The notes: a model not told the origin generated them from the sequence alone. A DNA stretch of 64,000 nucleotides from CAZGUG01 sp964625335 (GCA_964625335.1 CAZVBE010000004.1:62001-126000), one strand, 5' to 3'. Numbered from the stretch's first letter, positions 17,427 through 26,966 are shown. Numbers and translations: made by a program.

Positions 17427-17771
17427 ATGGATCTGCTAAAAATGGTGGAAAGCCAACAGATAAAAAAGGATATTCCCGATTTCCGAATAGGGGATACAGT
17501 AAAGGTACACGTTAAGATTAAGGAAGGAAACAGGGAAAGAATACAGGTCTTTGAAGGAATTGTGATAAAGAGACAGCACGGTGGTGTCAATGGAACCTTC
17601 ACAGTAAGAAGGATATCGTACGGTGTAGGGGTTGAAAGGACTTTCCTTTTGCATTCGCCTAAACTGAATAATATAGAAGTTGTGAGAAAGGGAAGGGTAA
17701 GACGGGCAAAGCTCTATTATTTAAGGGACAGAGTGGGAAAAGCAGCCCGGGTCAAAGAGAGAAAAAAATAG
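17427..17771 (+). CDS. rplS: 50S ribosomal protein L19
   Basis: Large-subunit protein at the 30S-50S interface. 114 residues with the conserved IPDFRIGDTVKVHVKIKEGN and ERTFLLHSPKL segments and a basic C-terminus. It follows its own promoter and leader and the strong site AAAGGAGGT, and it is closed by a perfect hairpin terminator. Confidence 0.98.
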   Translation: MDLLKMVESQQIKKDIPDFRIGDTVKVHVKIKEGNRERIQVFEGIVIKRQHGGVNGTFTVRRISYGVGVERTFLLHSPKLNNIEVVRKGRVRRAKLYYLRDRVGKAARVKERKK

Positions 17772-17774
17772 TCA

Positions 17775-17808
17775 TTATGGGACTGCTGTCAGTCCCATAA
17801 TTTGTTTT
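17775..17808 (+). terminator. Strong intrinsic terminator after rplS
   Basis: TTATGGGACTG (17775-17785) and CAGTCCCATAA (17790-17800) form a perfect 11-base stem with loop CTGT, followed by TTTGTTTT. It ends the rplS transcript. Confidence 0.9.
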
Positions 17809-17907
17809 GCTTAAAGCTCCGTTCAAAATGCGTTAAGACAGTATTCATCCTGTTACAGGCTTTAATAAATATACGGAAGACGCAAAAAATATTCCGGAGG
17901 GTAAGAT

Positions 17908-18429
17908 ATGACCGAAAGCACCAAAAGTCAGAAAAGAGAATGGATAGAATCCATAATAATTGCGGTTGTAATTGCCATAATAATTAAATCCTTTATATTT
18001 GAGACGGTTTTGGTTGATGGATATTCAATGCTTCCAACCCTGACGAACAATGACAGACTGGCCGTAAGTAAAATTGGCTATATGTTTAACGGTCCAGAAC
18101 ACGGCGATATTGTAGTGTTTAAATATCCGGCCAACCCAAAGCTGATATTCATAAAAAGGGTTATAGGGGTTGAGGGGGACAAAGTAGAGATAAAAAACCA
18201 TAAAGTGTATGTTAACGGAACAGTGCTTGACGAGCCCTATATAAATGAAAGACCCCTTGCGGATTTTTCCGAAGTTGTTGTACCTTCGGATACCGTATTT
18301 GTTTTGGGTGATAATAGAAACGACAGCAGAGACAGCAGATACTCGGATGTAGGATTTGTGCCCCGGGACAATATACGGGGAGAGGCTGTAGCCAGGATGT
18401 GGCCACTGCCTCCGCAAAAAATTAATTGA
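17908..18429 (+). CDS. lepB: Signal peptidase I
   Basis: Membrane-anchored serine protease that removes Sec and Tat signal peptides. 173 residues with one N-terminal membrane segment (about 15-32), Ser40 in GYSMLPTL as nucleophile and Lys83 in FIKRVIG as general base, then the conserved VLGDNRNDSRDSR box. This is the compact Gram-positive SipS type. ATG 17908 follows GGAGGGTAAGAT. A promoter must lie in the 100 bases after the rplS terminator, but I could not identify one clearly. Confidence 0.95.
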   Translation: MTESTKSQKREWIESIIIAVVIAIIIKSFIFETVLVDGYSMLPTLTNNDRLAVSKIGYMFNGPEHGDIVVFKYPANPKLIFIKRVIGVEGDKVEIKNHKVYVNGTVLDEPYINERPLADFSEVVVPSDTVFVLGDNRNDSRDSRYSDVGFVPRDNIRGEAVARMWPLPPQKIN

Positions 18430-18445
18430 TAGAGGTATGTATACA

Positions 18446-19303
18446 GTGAGAATTCAATGGTTTCCAGGCCATATGGCAAAGACCCTGAAGCAAATAAAGG
18501 AAAACCTGAGGCTGGTGGATTTTGTAATCGAGGTGTTGGACGCAAGGATACCACGCAGCAGCAGCAATCCTGAGCTGGAAAAACTTATCCCGGCAGAAAA
18601 AAGGATTATAGCGCTGAACAAATCCGACCTTGCCGACTCTAAAACAACCAACCTGTGGATAGAATACTACAAAGGCAAGTCGATATCAGGGCTGGCTGTC
18701 GATTCCCTGAGAGGGAACGGGGTTAAGGAGTTGTTGGCAGAAATATCCGCCCTTGGGATAGGAGTCATGGAAAAATGGAAGCGACGGGGTAGAATTAAAA
18801 AACAGATAAGGGTTATGATAGTGGGCATCCCAAACGTCGGCAAGTCTTCGCTGATAAACAGAATTACAAGAAAAGGTACCGCAAGAACCGGAGACAAACC
18901 AGGTGTAACCAGGGGCAAGCAATGGATAAAGGTAACCGACCGTATAGACCTTTTGGATACTCCGGGCATATTATGGCCAAAGTTCCGGGACGAGGAAGTG
19001 GGAATAAACCTTGCCATTACAGGGGCTATCAAGGAGGAAATAATAGACAGGGAAGCGCTGGCAATAAAGCTGATAGACAGGCTGATGGTTATTGATCCTT
19101 TCATAATAGGTAACTACTACGGCATTGAAAACATGGATGACACCTCCTATGGGATATTGGAACAGGTTGGCAGCGTCAGGGGCTGTCTTTTAAAGGGAGG
19201 GAAAGTAGATACCCTAAGGGCTTTGGGAATTCTGTTAGACGATTACAGAACGGGTAAACTGGGAAAAATATCACTGGAGTCACCTGAAAGCACCTGGGAT
19301 TAA
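18446..19303 (+). CDS. rbgA: Ribosome biogenesis GTPase RbgA (YlqF)
   Basis: Circularly permuted GTPase needed for late 50S assembly. 285 residues. Motif order G4-G5-G1-G2-G3: NKSDL (about 56-60), GIPNVGKSSL (about 127-136) and DTPG (about 170), followed by a C-terminal helical ANTAR-like domain. The start is taken as GTG 18446, giving MRIQWFPGHMAK, which matches the family start; ATG 18437 lies against the AGAGG site and is less likely. Confidence 0.94.
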   Translation: MRIQWFPGHMAKTLKQIKENLRLVDFVIEVLDARIPRSSSNPELEKLIPAEKRIIALNKSDLADSKTTNLWIEYYKGKSISGLAVDSLRGNGVKELLAEISALGIGVMEKWKRRGRIKKQIRVMIVGIPNVGKSSLINRITRKGTARTGDKPGVTRGKQWIKVTDRIDLLDTPGILWPKFRDEEVGINLAITGAIKEEIIDREALAIKLIDRLMVIDPFIIGNYYGIENMDDTSYGILEQVGSVRGCLLKGGKVDTLRALGILLDDYRTGKLGKISLESPESTWD

Positions 19304-19313
19304 GGTGCTTTTG
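19287..19313 (+). terminator. Hairpin overlapping the rbgA stop codon
   Basis: AAAGCACCT (19287-19295) pairs with AGGTGCTTT (19303-19311), and the stem contains or adjoins the rbgA TAA. Only a short T run follows, so it is a weak or partial terminator. Confidence 0.5.
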
Positions 19314-19346
19314 TCGTATAAATCCAAAGACAGGGGGGGTTGACGT

Positions 19347-20114
19347 TTGGATTTGAAATATGAAGAAATTAAGTCCTATACAAAGGGGCTAAGCAGAGAA
19401 AGACTGCTGGAAATCATACCCCGGCTTCTGGAGGATGAGAGGTCTACCGTCAGGGCTCTTGGGAAAAAACTGCAAAACAGAATAAAGAAAGAGGCTAAAG
19501 AGTACGAAAGAATCAATAGAATGAAAGAAATTGAAAGGGGCCTTAAACAAGAGGGATACATATTGATTGCAGGTATAGACGAAGCGGGCCGGGGTCCCTT
19601 GGCCGGCCCGGTTGCGGCTGCCGCAGTAATATTGCCGGAGGGTTTTTATGAGCAAGGGGTTAACGATTCAAAAAAACTGTCTCCTCAAAGACGGGAATAC
19701 CTGTATCATAAAATAATTGAGAAGGCGGTTGATTACGGGCTGGGCATGGTGGACAGCCATGAGATCGACAGAACAAACATTCTCAGGGCAACCTACAGGG
19801 CAGCAGCAATGGCGGTGGATAAGCTGAGTAAAAGGCCTGACTGTTTATTGCTGGATGCTATTGTTTTGCCCGGTTGTGACCTGTTCCAGAAAAGCGTCAT
19901 TAAAGGAGACTGTAAATGTTTATCTGTTGCAGCGGCCAGTATAATAGCAAAGGTCTCCCGGGACAGGTTTATGGACGATTTGCATAAACGCTATCCTCAA
20001 TACAATTTCAGCCAGAATAAGGGCTATGGCACAAGGGAGCATATAGGTGCAATAATAAAGCATGGTCCGTGCCCTTTTCACAGGGATACCTTTATACAAA
20101 GCATCCGGGGGTAG
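19347..20114 (+). CDS. rnhB: Ribonuclease HII
   Basis: Cleaves RNA in RNA-DNA hybrids and removes single ribonucleotides from DNA. 255 residues, with an N-terminal extension of about 70 residues typical of Firmicutes before the catalytic domain. GIDEAGRGPLAGPV (Asp78, Glu79) starts the active site and LLLDAIV carries a further catalytic Asp. The start is TTG 19347 after the G-rich stretch CAGGGGGGGTTGACGT. Confidence 0.94.
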   Translation: MDLKYEEIKSYTKGLSRERLLEIIPRLLEDERSTVRALGKKLQNRIKKEAKEYERINRMKEIERGLKQEGYILIAGIDEAGRGPLAGPVAAAAVILPEGFYEQGVNDSKKLSPQRREYLYHKIIEKAVDYGLGMVDSHEIDRTNILRATYRAAAMAVDKLSKRPDCLLLDAIVLPGCDLFQKSVIKGDCKCLSVAAASIIAKVSRDRFMDDLHKRYPQYNFSQNKGYGTREHIGAIIKHGPCPFHRDTFIQSIRG

Positions 20115-20119
20115 GAAAA

Positions 20120-21499
20120 ATGGAACTGAAGCCTGTAACGCTGGAATTCAAAACACAAAATTTTACACAGGCTCTGCCTTTAAAGGTGGGCGAGTTTATT
20201 AATGCCCGGATAGTACAAATCAAAGACCAAATGCTGCTGCTTATGGTCAACAATAATACGCTGATCCAGTCAAGGCTGGCGCAGGATTTGAAACTGCAGC
20301 CGGGGCAGGAGTTAGTATTACAGGTCAGAGGAATAAAAGCGGATGAAATAGTGCTTGGCATAGCCTCTGTACAGGATTATAAGGAAAGTGTCTATAAGAG
20401 CATTTCCCGGGAATACGGGATTGTGCTTGATAAAGAAAGCATATCCATTATAGAAAAACTTACCGAGAACGGGATGCCGGCTACGGCGGACAGGATTAAG
20501 GAAGTGCAAAAAGCGGTAAAATCCGTCAAGTACCTGGTTGAAAATTTGGGTTTGGTTGAAACATATCCAATACCGGCGGACTGGACCGTTAAAAAAACAG
20601 CTCTGGACGAAATCGTCAAGTGGATGGTATTAAATAAGGAAGAACCGCCGGCCAAAACACCCGGCCCTGCAGAAAAATCAGTTGAAAGCGAAAAGTTTCT
20701 TATTTTAATGAAGGAATTTGACCGTATTATACCCGAGGATATAATACGGCTTAAGAAATTTACCCTTGAGATAACTCCCAATAATATTATTCTGGCAAAA
20801 AACTTGCGGGAAAATAAAGGATTTTTGGATATACTGTTGAAAATACTTTATGGAAATGGAGAATTAGAAGATACAGGCAGTACCGAAGATAAAAGATACC
20901 AAAACCTGAGGCAGGGAATGAATTGGGAAGAAAAAACAGAAGTTAGCCATATCCGGAATGCAAAGGGTCACGGTTCCCGAATAAAGCCTGTTGATATATT
21001 TGAACTGCTTGTAAAAATAAGTGAGCAGGAAAGGTCTGAACGGGGGAAAGCTTTGGAACACAAGTGGGCTGCTCCGGGATTAAAGGCGGCAGCGCAGCTT
21101 GTTTCGGAAAAACTCATATTTCTAAACAAAGCCTTGGAAAATCAAAACTATTGTATTTTCCCTTTTTTATTCAATCAACAGGTCCATGAGTGTATAATAG
21201 GCATCAACAGGAAAAAAGACAGTTCAAGGGAACGGCAGCCGGATGTTTTAGAGCTTGATATAGACACACAGTTGTCATTTTTGGGCAGGGTAAAAGTAAA
21301 CATAAAAATAAGCGGTAAAGATTTGGGATGCATCTTTTATGTGCAGAAGGAAAGTATACAAAGGTTGATAGACAAGGATGCCGAAACATTAAAGCGCAGT
21401 ATTGAAAAGAATGGTTTCAGGGTAACCGGCATAAGCTGCCGGAAGCTTGCAAGTAAGACACAGCAGTCGGTAGACAGGTTTGTTGATTTGAGGGTGTAG
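20120..21499 (+). CDS. FliK-like protein, YlqG type
   Basis: 459 residues. No signal peptide or membrane segment. The C-terminal 90 residues (LDIDTQLSFLGRVKVNIKIS onward) resemble the flagellar hook-length control (Flg_hook) domain, and the N-terminus is a barrel-like region (GEFINARIVQIKDQMLLLMV). In Bacillus subtilis ylqG and ylqH occupy the same place after rnhB, and are FliK-like and FlhB-C-like. Function is unknown. It starts 5 bases after rnhB at ATG 20120 and is followed 2 bases later by the FlhB-like gene, suggesting that the products work together. Confidence 0.72.
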   Translation: MELKPVTLEFKTQNFTQALPLKVGEFINARIVQIKDQMLLLMVNNNTLIQSRLAQDLKLQPGQELVLQVRGIKADEIVLGIASVQDYKESVYKSISREYGIVLDKESISIIEKLTENGMPATADRIKEVQKAVKSVKYLVENLGLVETYPIPADWTVKKTALDEIVKWMVLNKEEPPAKTPGPAEKSVESEKFLILMKEFDRIIPEDIIRLKKFTLEITPNNIILAKNLRENKGFLDILLKILYGNGELEDTGSTEDKRYQNLRQGMNWEEKTEVSHIRNAKGHGSRIKPVDIFELLVKISEQERSERGKALEHKWAAPGLKAAAQLVSEKLIFLNKALENQNYCIFPFLFNQQVHECIIGINRKKDSSRERQPDVLELDIDTQLSFLGRVKVNIKISGKDLGCIFYVQKESIQRLIDKDAETLKRSIEKNGFRVTGISCRKLASKTQQSVDRFVDLRV

Positions 21500-21501
21500 C
21501 T

Positions 21502-21795
21502 ATGGATAAAAAACGTATTGCCGCAGCTATTGAGTATAATGCCGAAGACAATGCTCCAAGGGTATCGGCCTATGGAGAAGGGATTGTTGCCGACAAGATA
21601 CTTGAGTTGGCCGCCAAGGCGGGGGTGCCGCTGTACGAGGAAGAAAATCTTGCAAGGCAATTGGGAAGCATAGGGATAGGTAAGGAGATACCTCAGGAAC
21701 TCTACGGCATAGTTGCCGAAGTTTTATCCTTTATATACCGCCTTAATCAGGAAAAAGGGGATGAAAAATATGACCTCGGGCAAGACAATCGGTAA
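21502..21795 (+). CDS. FlhB C-terminal domain-like protein (YlqH type)
   Basis: 97 residues that correspond only to the cytoplasmic substrate-switch domain of FlhB (EscU/YscU family), without the membrane part. The segment AIEYNAEDNAPRVSAYGEG replaces the NPTH-containing strand of full FlhB, so the autocleavage Asn-Pro is absent. LGSIGIGKEIPQELYGIVAEVLSFIY matches the FlhB end. Paired with the FliK-like gene just upstream. It overlaps yraN by 26 bases. Confidence 0.85.
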   Translation: MDKKRIAAAIEYNAEDNAPRVSAYGEGIVADKILELAAKAGVPLYEEENLARQLGSIGIGKEIPQELYGIVAEVLSFIYRLNQEKGDEKYDLGQDNR

Positions 21796-22138
21796 ATTGG
21801 GGGAAGAAGCGGCAAAACAATATTTGGAGGATATGGGGTATAAGATAATAGAAATAAACTATCGGGACAGCCTGGGAGAGATAGATCTTATTGGTTTTGA
21901 CAATAATGTTCTTGCGTTTATTGAAGTAAAAACCAGAAGAAGTACCAGATACGGAACCCCCAGGGAAGCCGTTGACGAAATTAAACAGCGGAAACTTACA
22001 AGGGTTGCCCGTTCTTATCTGGCACGAAACAGGATATTGTACAAGCAAATACGCTTTGATGTGGTGGAAGTAATAGCGCAAAGCAGCGAGGTCAGGCAGA
22101 TACGGCTTATCAAGGATGCATTTGAAGCAGTAACATGA
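21770..22138 (+). CDS. yraN: UPF0102 family protein YraN
   Basis: 122 residues with the Holliday-junction-resolvase-like endonuclease fold: GKLGEEAAKQYLEDMGY, then GEIDLIGFDNNVLAFIEVKTRR, in which the E-ID-EVK pattern matches a PD-(D/E)XK nuclease core. No biochemical role is firmly established. ATG 21770 is preferred over 21761 and 21713 because of spacing from AAAGGGG. Common next to rnhB and comM/dprA in Firmicutes. Confidence 0.88.
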   Translation: MTSGKTIGKLGEEAAKQYLEDMGYKIIEINYRDSLGEIDLIGFDNNVLAFIEVKTRRSTRYGTPREAVDEIKQRKLTRVARSYLARNRILYKQIRFDVVEVIAQSSEVRQIRLIKDAFEAVT

Positions 22139-22151
22139 AAGCTTATCAATC

Positions 22152-22204
22152 GGGGACATTCCGTAGTAAGGAATACCCGTTAACAACGGTGTGTCCCCAT
22201 ACCT
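22152..22204 (+). repeat. Palindromic GGGGACA repeat, copy 1
   Basis: GGGGACA (22152-22158) and TGTCCCC (22192-22198) form outer arms. Inside are two smaller hairpins, ATTCC/GGAAT and ACCCGTT/AACGGT. The right end (CGGTGTGTCCCCATACCT, 22187-22204) and the internal TAAGGAATACC are identical to the second copy before frr. It lies immediately before the comM ribosome binding site. Confidence 0.8.
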
Positions 22205-22223
22205 CTATAAAAAGGTGGTTTAT

Positions 22224-23744
22224 ATGCTGTCAAAGATATTCAGCTGTTGTTTTTTGGGTTTGGAGGGTTATTGCGTTGAGATAGAAACCTTTATCTCCAA
22301 CGGACTGCCATCCTGCTCGATAGTCGGTCTGCCGGATGCTTCAGTAAACGAATCGAAGGAAAGGGTAAGGTCGGCTGTCAAGAATTCCGGTTATGAATTT
22401 CCCCTAAGCAGAATAACCGTTAACATGGCGCCGGCGGATATAAGAAAAGAGGGAGCGTTTTATGACTTGCCGATTGCACTGGGGATACTGCTTTCTTCAG
22501 GGCAGATTTCCCCTGCATGTTCCCTTGAGGACACAGCCTTTATCGGGGAGCTTTCTCTGGGTGGTCAGTTAAAGAGTGTAAAGGGTGTGCTCACCATGGC
22601 GATTGCCCTTAAGCAGATGGGATTTGCCAAGATAGTGCTGCCCGAGGAAAATGTTGAGGAAGCCTATATGGTTGAAGGCATGAAAGTATATGGGATAAAA
22701 TCATTGGCAAATGCTGCCGACCTGCTGCAAAACCCGGACAGGTTTGTCAGCGGCAAGGTTAAGGACAAGGGGGCGGGAAATGCTCCGCCCTCAGGGCCGA
22801 AGTTAGACCTTTGTGATGTGAAGGGTCAGGAAAATGCAAAAAGAGCGTTGGAGATAGCCGCAGCCGGCATGCATAATATAATACTAATAGGCCCTCCGGG
22901 CTCAGGAAAGACCATGCTTGCAAAGAGGCTGCCGACAATTTTACCGGATTTAAACCCGGAACAGGCCCTTGAAGTAACAAAAATCTACAGTATAGCAGGC
23001 AAGCTGAAGGGAAAATCTGTTATAAAGATTCCTCCCTTCAGAACACCTCACCATACCATATCCGCAGCTTCGCTGGTAGGTGGAGGTGCTCTTCCAAAGC
23101 CCGGTGAAATAAGCCTCGCTCACCATGGTGTTTTATACCTGGACGAAATGCCGGAATTCCCCAGAAGGTCCCTCGAGGCCCTTAGACAGCCTGTTGAAAA
23201 TGAGACGATTACCGTGGCAAGGGTTAACGCAACCTTTTCCTTTCCGGCTAAGTTTCTGCTTGCGGCCAGTTCCAACCCATGCCCCTGCGGACATTATGGA
23301 GACAACAAAAGGGAATGCAGGTGCTCACCCCGGGATATACAGAGGTATTTTGGCAGGATATCAGGGCCATTGATGGATAGAATTGACCTGCAGGTTGAAG
23401 TTTCAAGGGTGGAACTGGAGGACCTGGAACAAAGAAGCAGCGGTTTAACCTCCTCACAGGTAAAAGAAAGAGTAATCAGAGCCCGTAAAATACAATATAA
23501 TAGGTTGAAAGACAAAGGTATTATGTATAACTCACAGCTTTCAATAAAGGATATAGAAGAGATTTGCGCGGTAAGTTCTGCTGCCATGGAGTTTGTAAGC
23601 AATGCATACAAAAAACTGGCCTTAAGCGCAAGGGGATATGTGAAGGTACTCAAACTGGCCCGGACAATAGCCGACCTTGAAGGCAGGGACAGCGTCGGGG
23701 AAGCAGACATTGCAGAAGCTCTTCAATACAGAATTTCCGGTTAA
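22224..23744 (+). CDS. comM: ComM/YifB Mg chelatase-like AAA+ ATPase
   Basis: 506 residues: an N-terminal Lon-protease-like domain (about 1-170, GLPSCSIVGLPDASVNESKERV), AAA+ core with GPPGSGKTMLAKRLP (about 218-232) and YLDEMPEF Walker B, and a C-terminal Mg-chelatase lid. Proteobacterial ComM is a helicase aiding branch migration during natural transformation. The role in Clostridia is less clear. ATG 22224 follows AAAGGTGG; the frame is open further upstream through the repeat. It is followed by dprA, also a transformation gene. Confidence 0.93.
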   Translation: MLSKIFSCCFLGLEGYCVEIETFISNGLPSCSIVGLPDASVNESKERVRSAVKNSGYEFPLSRITVNMAPADIRKEGAFYDLPIALGILLSSGQISPACSLEDTAFIGELSLGGQLKSVKGVLTMAIALKQMGFAKIVLPEENVEEAYMVEGMKVYGIKSLANAADLLQNPDRFVSGKVKDKGAGNAPPSGPKLDLCDVKGQENAKRALEIAAAGMHNIILIGPPGSGKTMLAKRLPTILPDLNPEQALEVTKIYSIAGKLKGKSVIKIPPFRTPHHTISAASLVGGGALPKPGEISLAHHGVLYLDEMPEFPRRSLEALRQPVENETITVARVNATFSFPAKFLLAASSNPCPCGHYGDNKRECRCSPRDIQRYFGRISGPLMDRIDLQVEVSRVELEDLEQRSSGLTSSQVKERVIRARKIQYNRLKDKGIMYNSQLSIKDIEEICAVSSAAMEFVSNAYKKLALSARGYVKVLKLARTIADLEGRDSVGEADIAEALQYRISG

Positions 23745-23756
23745 GAGGTGAAAACT

Positions 23757-24857
23757 ATGGAACAGGACAAATATCTGATTTGGCTGACCGGTATAAAAAA
23801 TCTGGGCAGCATCAGAATAAAAAGACTTATTGAACACTTTGGATCGGCATGGGCGGTATGGGAAGCAGGCCCGGAAGAATTAAAGATGGTAAAGGGAATT
23901 GACAGAGGGCTGGTAAGGCTGATTATTGCAAACCGAAATGAGGAAAAACTAAACATCTGCATAAATAATCTTAAAAGGCATAATATTTCTACTATAGCCA
24001 TTACATCCGAAGACTATCCGAAGCTGCTCAAGGAAATATATAACCCTCCATACCTGCTATATATCAAGGGTAACAGAAGCCTGATACTGCAAAACTGTAT
24101 AGCTATTGTTGGTTCAAGGAATGCCAGCTATTACGGTAAGAAGGTAGCCTTTAAACTGGCTGAACAGCTGGCAAGGACAGGGTATACAGTAGTGAGCGGT
24201 CTGGCGAGGGGTATAGACAGCTATGCCCATAAGGGCGCATTGGCTGTGGGTGGATCAACTATAGCAGTGATGGGCAATGGGCTGGATGTTATATATCCAA
24301 GGGAAAATTATAACCTGATGAAGGAGATAGCAGACAGCGGCCTTTTGATAAGCGAGTATCCCCCGGGAACAAGCCCGCTGCGGGGAAACTTTCCTGCGCG
24401 CAACAGACTTATCAGCGGACTGTCGGCAGGAGTGGTGGTGGTGGAGGCCTCTGAAAGGAGCGGCGCCCTTATTACAGCCGATTTTGCCCTTGAGCAGAAC
24501 AGGGAAGTGTTTGCAGTGCCGGGGAATATCAACAGCATAACAAGCGCCGGAACCAACAGCCTGATAAAACAGGGGGCCAAAATAGTCAACCGGGTGGAAG
24601 ATATTCTGGAGGAGTTTCCGGAAGTATGTTTAGAGAGGAATCTACATAAATCTCAGGTCTTCGGGTTAAACGACAACACCGCTGGAAAAACTGAGAACAA
24701 GGTAATGAAGCTTATAGGGGCGCAGCCCGTTCATATAGACCAACTGCTTACCGAAAGCAGTATGCAAATAAACGAATTAAATGCTATACTTACTTTTCTT
24801 GAAGTAAAGGGCTATATAGAAAAGCTGCCGGGTAATTATTATATAACCAAGGAATGA
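23757..24857 (+). CDS. dprA: DNA-processing protein DprA
   Basis: Loads RecA on incoming single-stranded DNA. 366 residues: N-terminal helix-hairpin-helix region, a Rossmann-like domain (about 100-300, with IVGSRNASYYG, VSGLARGIDSYAH, GNGLDVIYPREN and SGALITADFALEQNR) and a C-terminal winged helix. GTG 23748 lies inside the AAGAGGTG ribosome binding site, so ATG 23757 is chosen. Confidence 0.95.
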   Translation: MEQDKYLIWLTGIKNLGSIRIKRLIEHFGSAWAVWEAGPEELKMVKGIDRGLVRLIIANRNEEKLNICINNLKRHNISTIAITSEDYPKLLKEIYNPPYLLYIKGNRSLILQNCIAIVGSRNASYYGKKVAFKLAEQLARTGYTVVSGLARGIDSYAHKGALAVGGSTIAVMGNGLDVIYPRENYNLMKEIADSGLLISEYPPGTSPLRGNFPARNRLISGLSAGVVVVEASERSGALITADFALEQNREVFAVPGNINSITSAGTNSLIKQGAKIVNRVEDILEEFPEVCLERNLHKSQVFGLNDNTAGKTENKVMKLIGAQPVHIDQLLTESSMQINELNAILTFLEVKGYIEKLPGNYYITKE

Positions 24858-24872
24858 CGGAGGTGTAAGGAA

Positions 24873-26936
24873 ATGACAAAATGTTTGGTTATTGTTGAAT
24901 CCCCAGCCAAAGCTAAAACAATCAAAAAATTCCTTGGCAGGGGATATAGAATTGAAGCATCCATGGGGCATGTACGGGATCTGCCAAAGAGCCAGATGGG
25001 CGTTGATAAGGAAAGGGGTTTTGAGCCCAAGTATATAACCATAAGGGGAAAGGGACCGGTTCTGGAGAAAATCAGAAAGACCGCAAAGGAAGCCAAAAAG
25101 ATTCTGCTGGCAACCGACCCGGACAGAGAGGGTGAGGCTATTTCGTGGCATCTTGCCTATATACTGGATATTGACACACAGTCATCCTGCAGAATAGAGT
25201 TTAACGAGATAACAAAGGATGCGGTAAAAAAGGCGGTTAAGAATCCCAGGCCCATTGATTTAAAGCTTGTGGAAGCCCAGCAGGCCCGGAGAATAGTGGA
25301 CCGGTTGGTGGGCTATGAAATAAGCCCTCTGCTCTGGAAAAAGGTCAAGAAGGGGCTTAGTGCGGGGAGAGTGCAGTCGGTTGCGCTGAAACTAATTTGC
25401 GACCGTGAAGAATCAATAGAAAAATTCGTGCCCGAAGAATATTGGAGGCTGTTTGCGGTATTATACAAGGACAAAAAAAAGGACAGCTTTAAGGTAGAAC
25501 TTCACTCCCGCAGCGGTAAAAAAGTTGCCGTTAAGAATAAGGAGGAAATGGAAAAAATTCTGGAAAGCATAACCGACAGAGAATTCACTGTATCCGGGAT
25601 AAAACGGGGTACCAAATCCAGAACACCAAATCCACCCTATACAACAAGCAACCTGCAGCAGGACGCGCATAACAGACTGGGTTTCACGGTTAAAAGAACC
25701 ATGGCTGCCGCTCAACAGTTGTATGAGGGAATTGATATAAAAGGCCAAGGGACCGAAGGGCTTATTACCTATATGCGAACAGATTCTGTGAGGGTTTCAG
25801 AAACGGCATTAGGCCAGGTGAGGGACTTGATAAAAACAGAATGGGGTAAAGGTTTTATGCCCCAAAAGCCGCGGTACTACAAGGGTAAAAAGGGAGCTCA
25901 GGATGCCCACGAAGCCATAAGACCCACCTCGGTTTTCAGGAAACCCGAAAGCTTAAAGGACTCCCTGACAGCCGATCAGTATAAAATATACAGCCTGATC
26001 TGGAAGAGGTTTGTCGCTTCCCAGATGAGCAACGCTCAGTACGATACGTTAAATGTCAGCGTAAGCTGCGGTGATTTTTTGTTTAAAGCCTCTGGCTCAA
26101 CGATCACCTTCAAGGGTTTTTTGCAGGTAATTGGCGATGAGGAAAAACAGGAAGACAAAATTCCTCCTCTTGACGAGGGCGATGTGTTAAGGTTGAAAAA
26201 ACTGGAAGACAAACAGTACTTTACACAGCCGCCGGCAAGGTACACAGAGGCTTCGCTTATTAAGACCCTTGAAGAAGACGGTATCGGCAGGCCAAGCACC
26301 TATGCTCCCGTTGTTTCTACAATACTTCAAAGAGGGTATGTGGAAAAGGAAAAAAAATCACTGTTGCCTACTTACCTTGGCAGGATTGTCAATGAAGTGA
26401 TGACCGAATATTTTAAGGAGATAGTAGATGTTGAATTCACAGCCGAAATGGAAGAAAGACTTGACGAGATTGAGGAAAACGGACTTGAATGGAGGCAGGT
26501 TGTGGAGGATTTCTATCGTCCCCTTGAGACAATGGTAAAAATGGCTGAGAAAAAAATGGAAAAGATAATAATACAGGATAAGGAAACCGATGAGGTATGC
26601 GAGCAATGCGGCAGAAATCTGGTAATAAAGCATGGTAGGTACGGTAAGTTTCTGGCCTGTCCGGGTTTCCCCGAATGCAGAAATACAAAGCCATATCTGG
26701 AGAAAGTGGGTGTGCAGTGCCCTAAATGTCAGGGAGATGTTGTTCTTAAGAGAACAAAAAAAGGAAGAATTTTTTACGGCTGCAGCAGGTACCCCGATTG
26801 CGATTTTATGACCTGGAACAAACCAATCGAAGCAAAATGTAAAAGCTGCGGGAACATACTGTGGGAAAAGAAGGGCAAAAAAGAAACGGGGCCGGTTTGC
26901 CTTAACGAAAACTGCGAAAATTACAATAAAGATTAA
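24873..26936 (+). CDS. topA: DNA topoisomerase I
   Basis: Type IA topoisomerase that relaxes negative supercoils. 687 residues. N-terminal TOPRIM domain (KCLVIVESPAKAKTI, and ATDPDREGEAISWH with the acidic metal ligands), the active-site Tyr near residue 299 in GLITYMRTDSVRVS, and three C-terminal zinc-ribbon motifs (CEQCG, CPKCQ and CKSCG, each with a second Cys pair) from about 590 on. Strong site GGAGGTG before ATG 24873. Confidence 0.98.
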   Translation: MTKCLVIVESPAKAKTIKKFLGRGYRIEASMGHVRDLPKSQMGVDKERGFEPKYITIRGKGPVLEKIRKTAKEAKKILLATDPDREGEAISWHLAYILDIDTQSSCRIEFNEITKDAVKKAVKNPRPIDLKLVEAQQARRIVDRLVGYEISPLLWKKVKKGLSAGRVQSVALKLICDREESIEKFVPEEYWRLFAVLYKDKKKDSFKVELHSRSGKKVAVKNKEEMEKILESITDREFTVSGIKRGTKSRTPNPPYTTSNLQQDAHNRLGFTVKRTMAAAQQLYEGIDIKGQGTEGLITYMRTDSVRVSETALGQVRDLIKTEWGKGFMPQKPRYYKGKKGAQDAHEAIRPTSVFRKPESLKDSLTADQYKIYSLIWKRFVASQMSNAQYDTLNVSVSCGDFLFKASGSTITFKGFLQVIGDEEKQEDKIPPLDEGDVLRLKKLEDKQYFTQPPARYTEASLIKTLEEDGIGRPSTYAPVVSTILQRGYVEKEKKSLLPTYLGRIVNEVMTEYFKEIVDVEFTAEMEERLDEIEENGLEWRQVVEDFYRPLETMVKMAEKKMEKIIIQDKETDEVCEQCGRNLVIKHGRYGKFLACPGFPECRNTKPYLEKVGVQCPKCQGDVVLKRTKKGRIFYGCSRYPDCDFMTWNKPIEAKCKSCGNILWEKKGKKETGPVCLNENCENYNKD

Positions 26937-26966
26937 AGAAAGGATTCTCTATAGGGTGGTGTTAAA

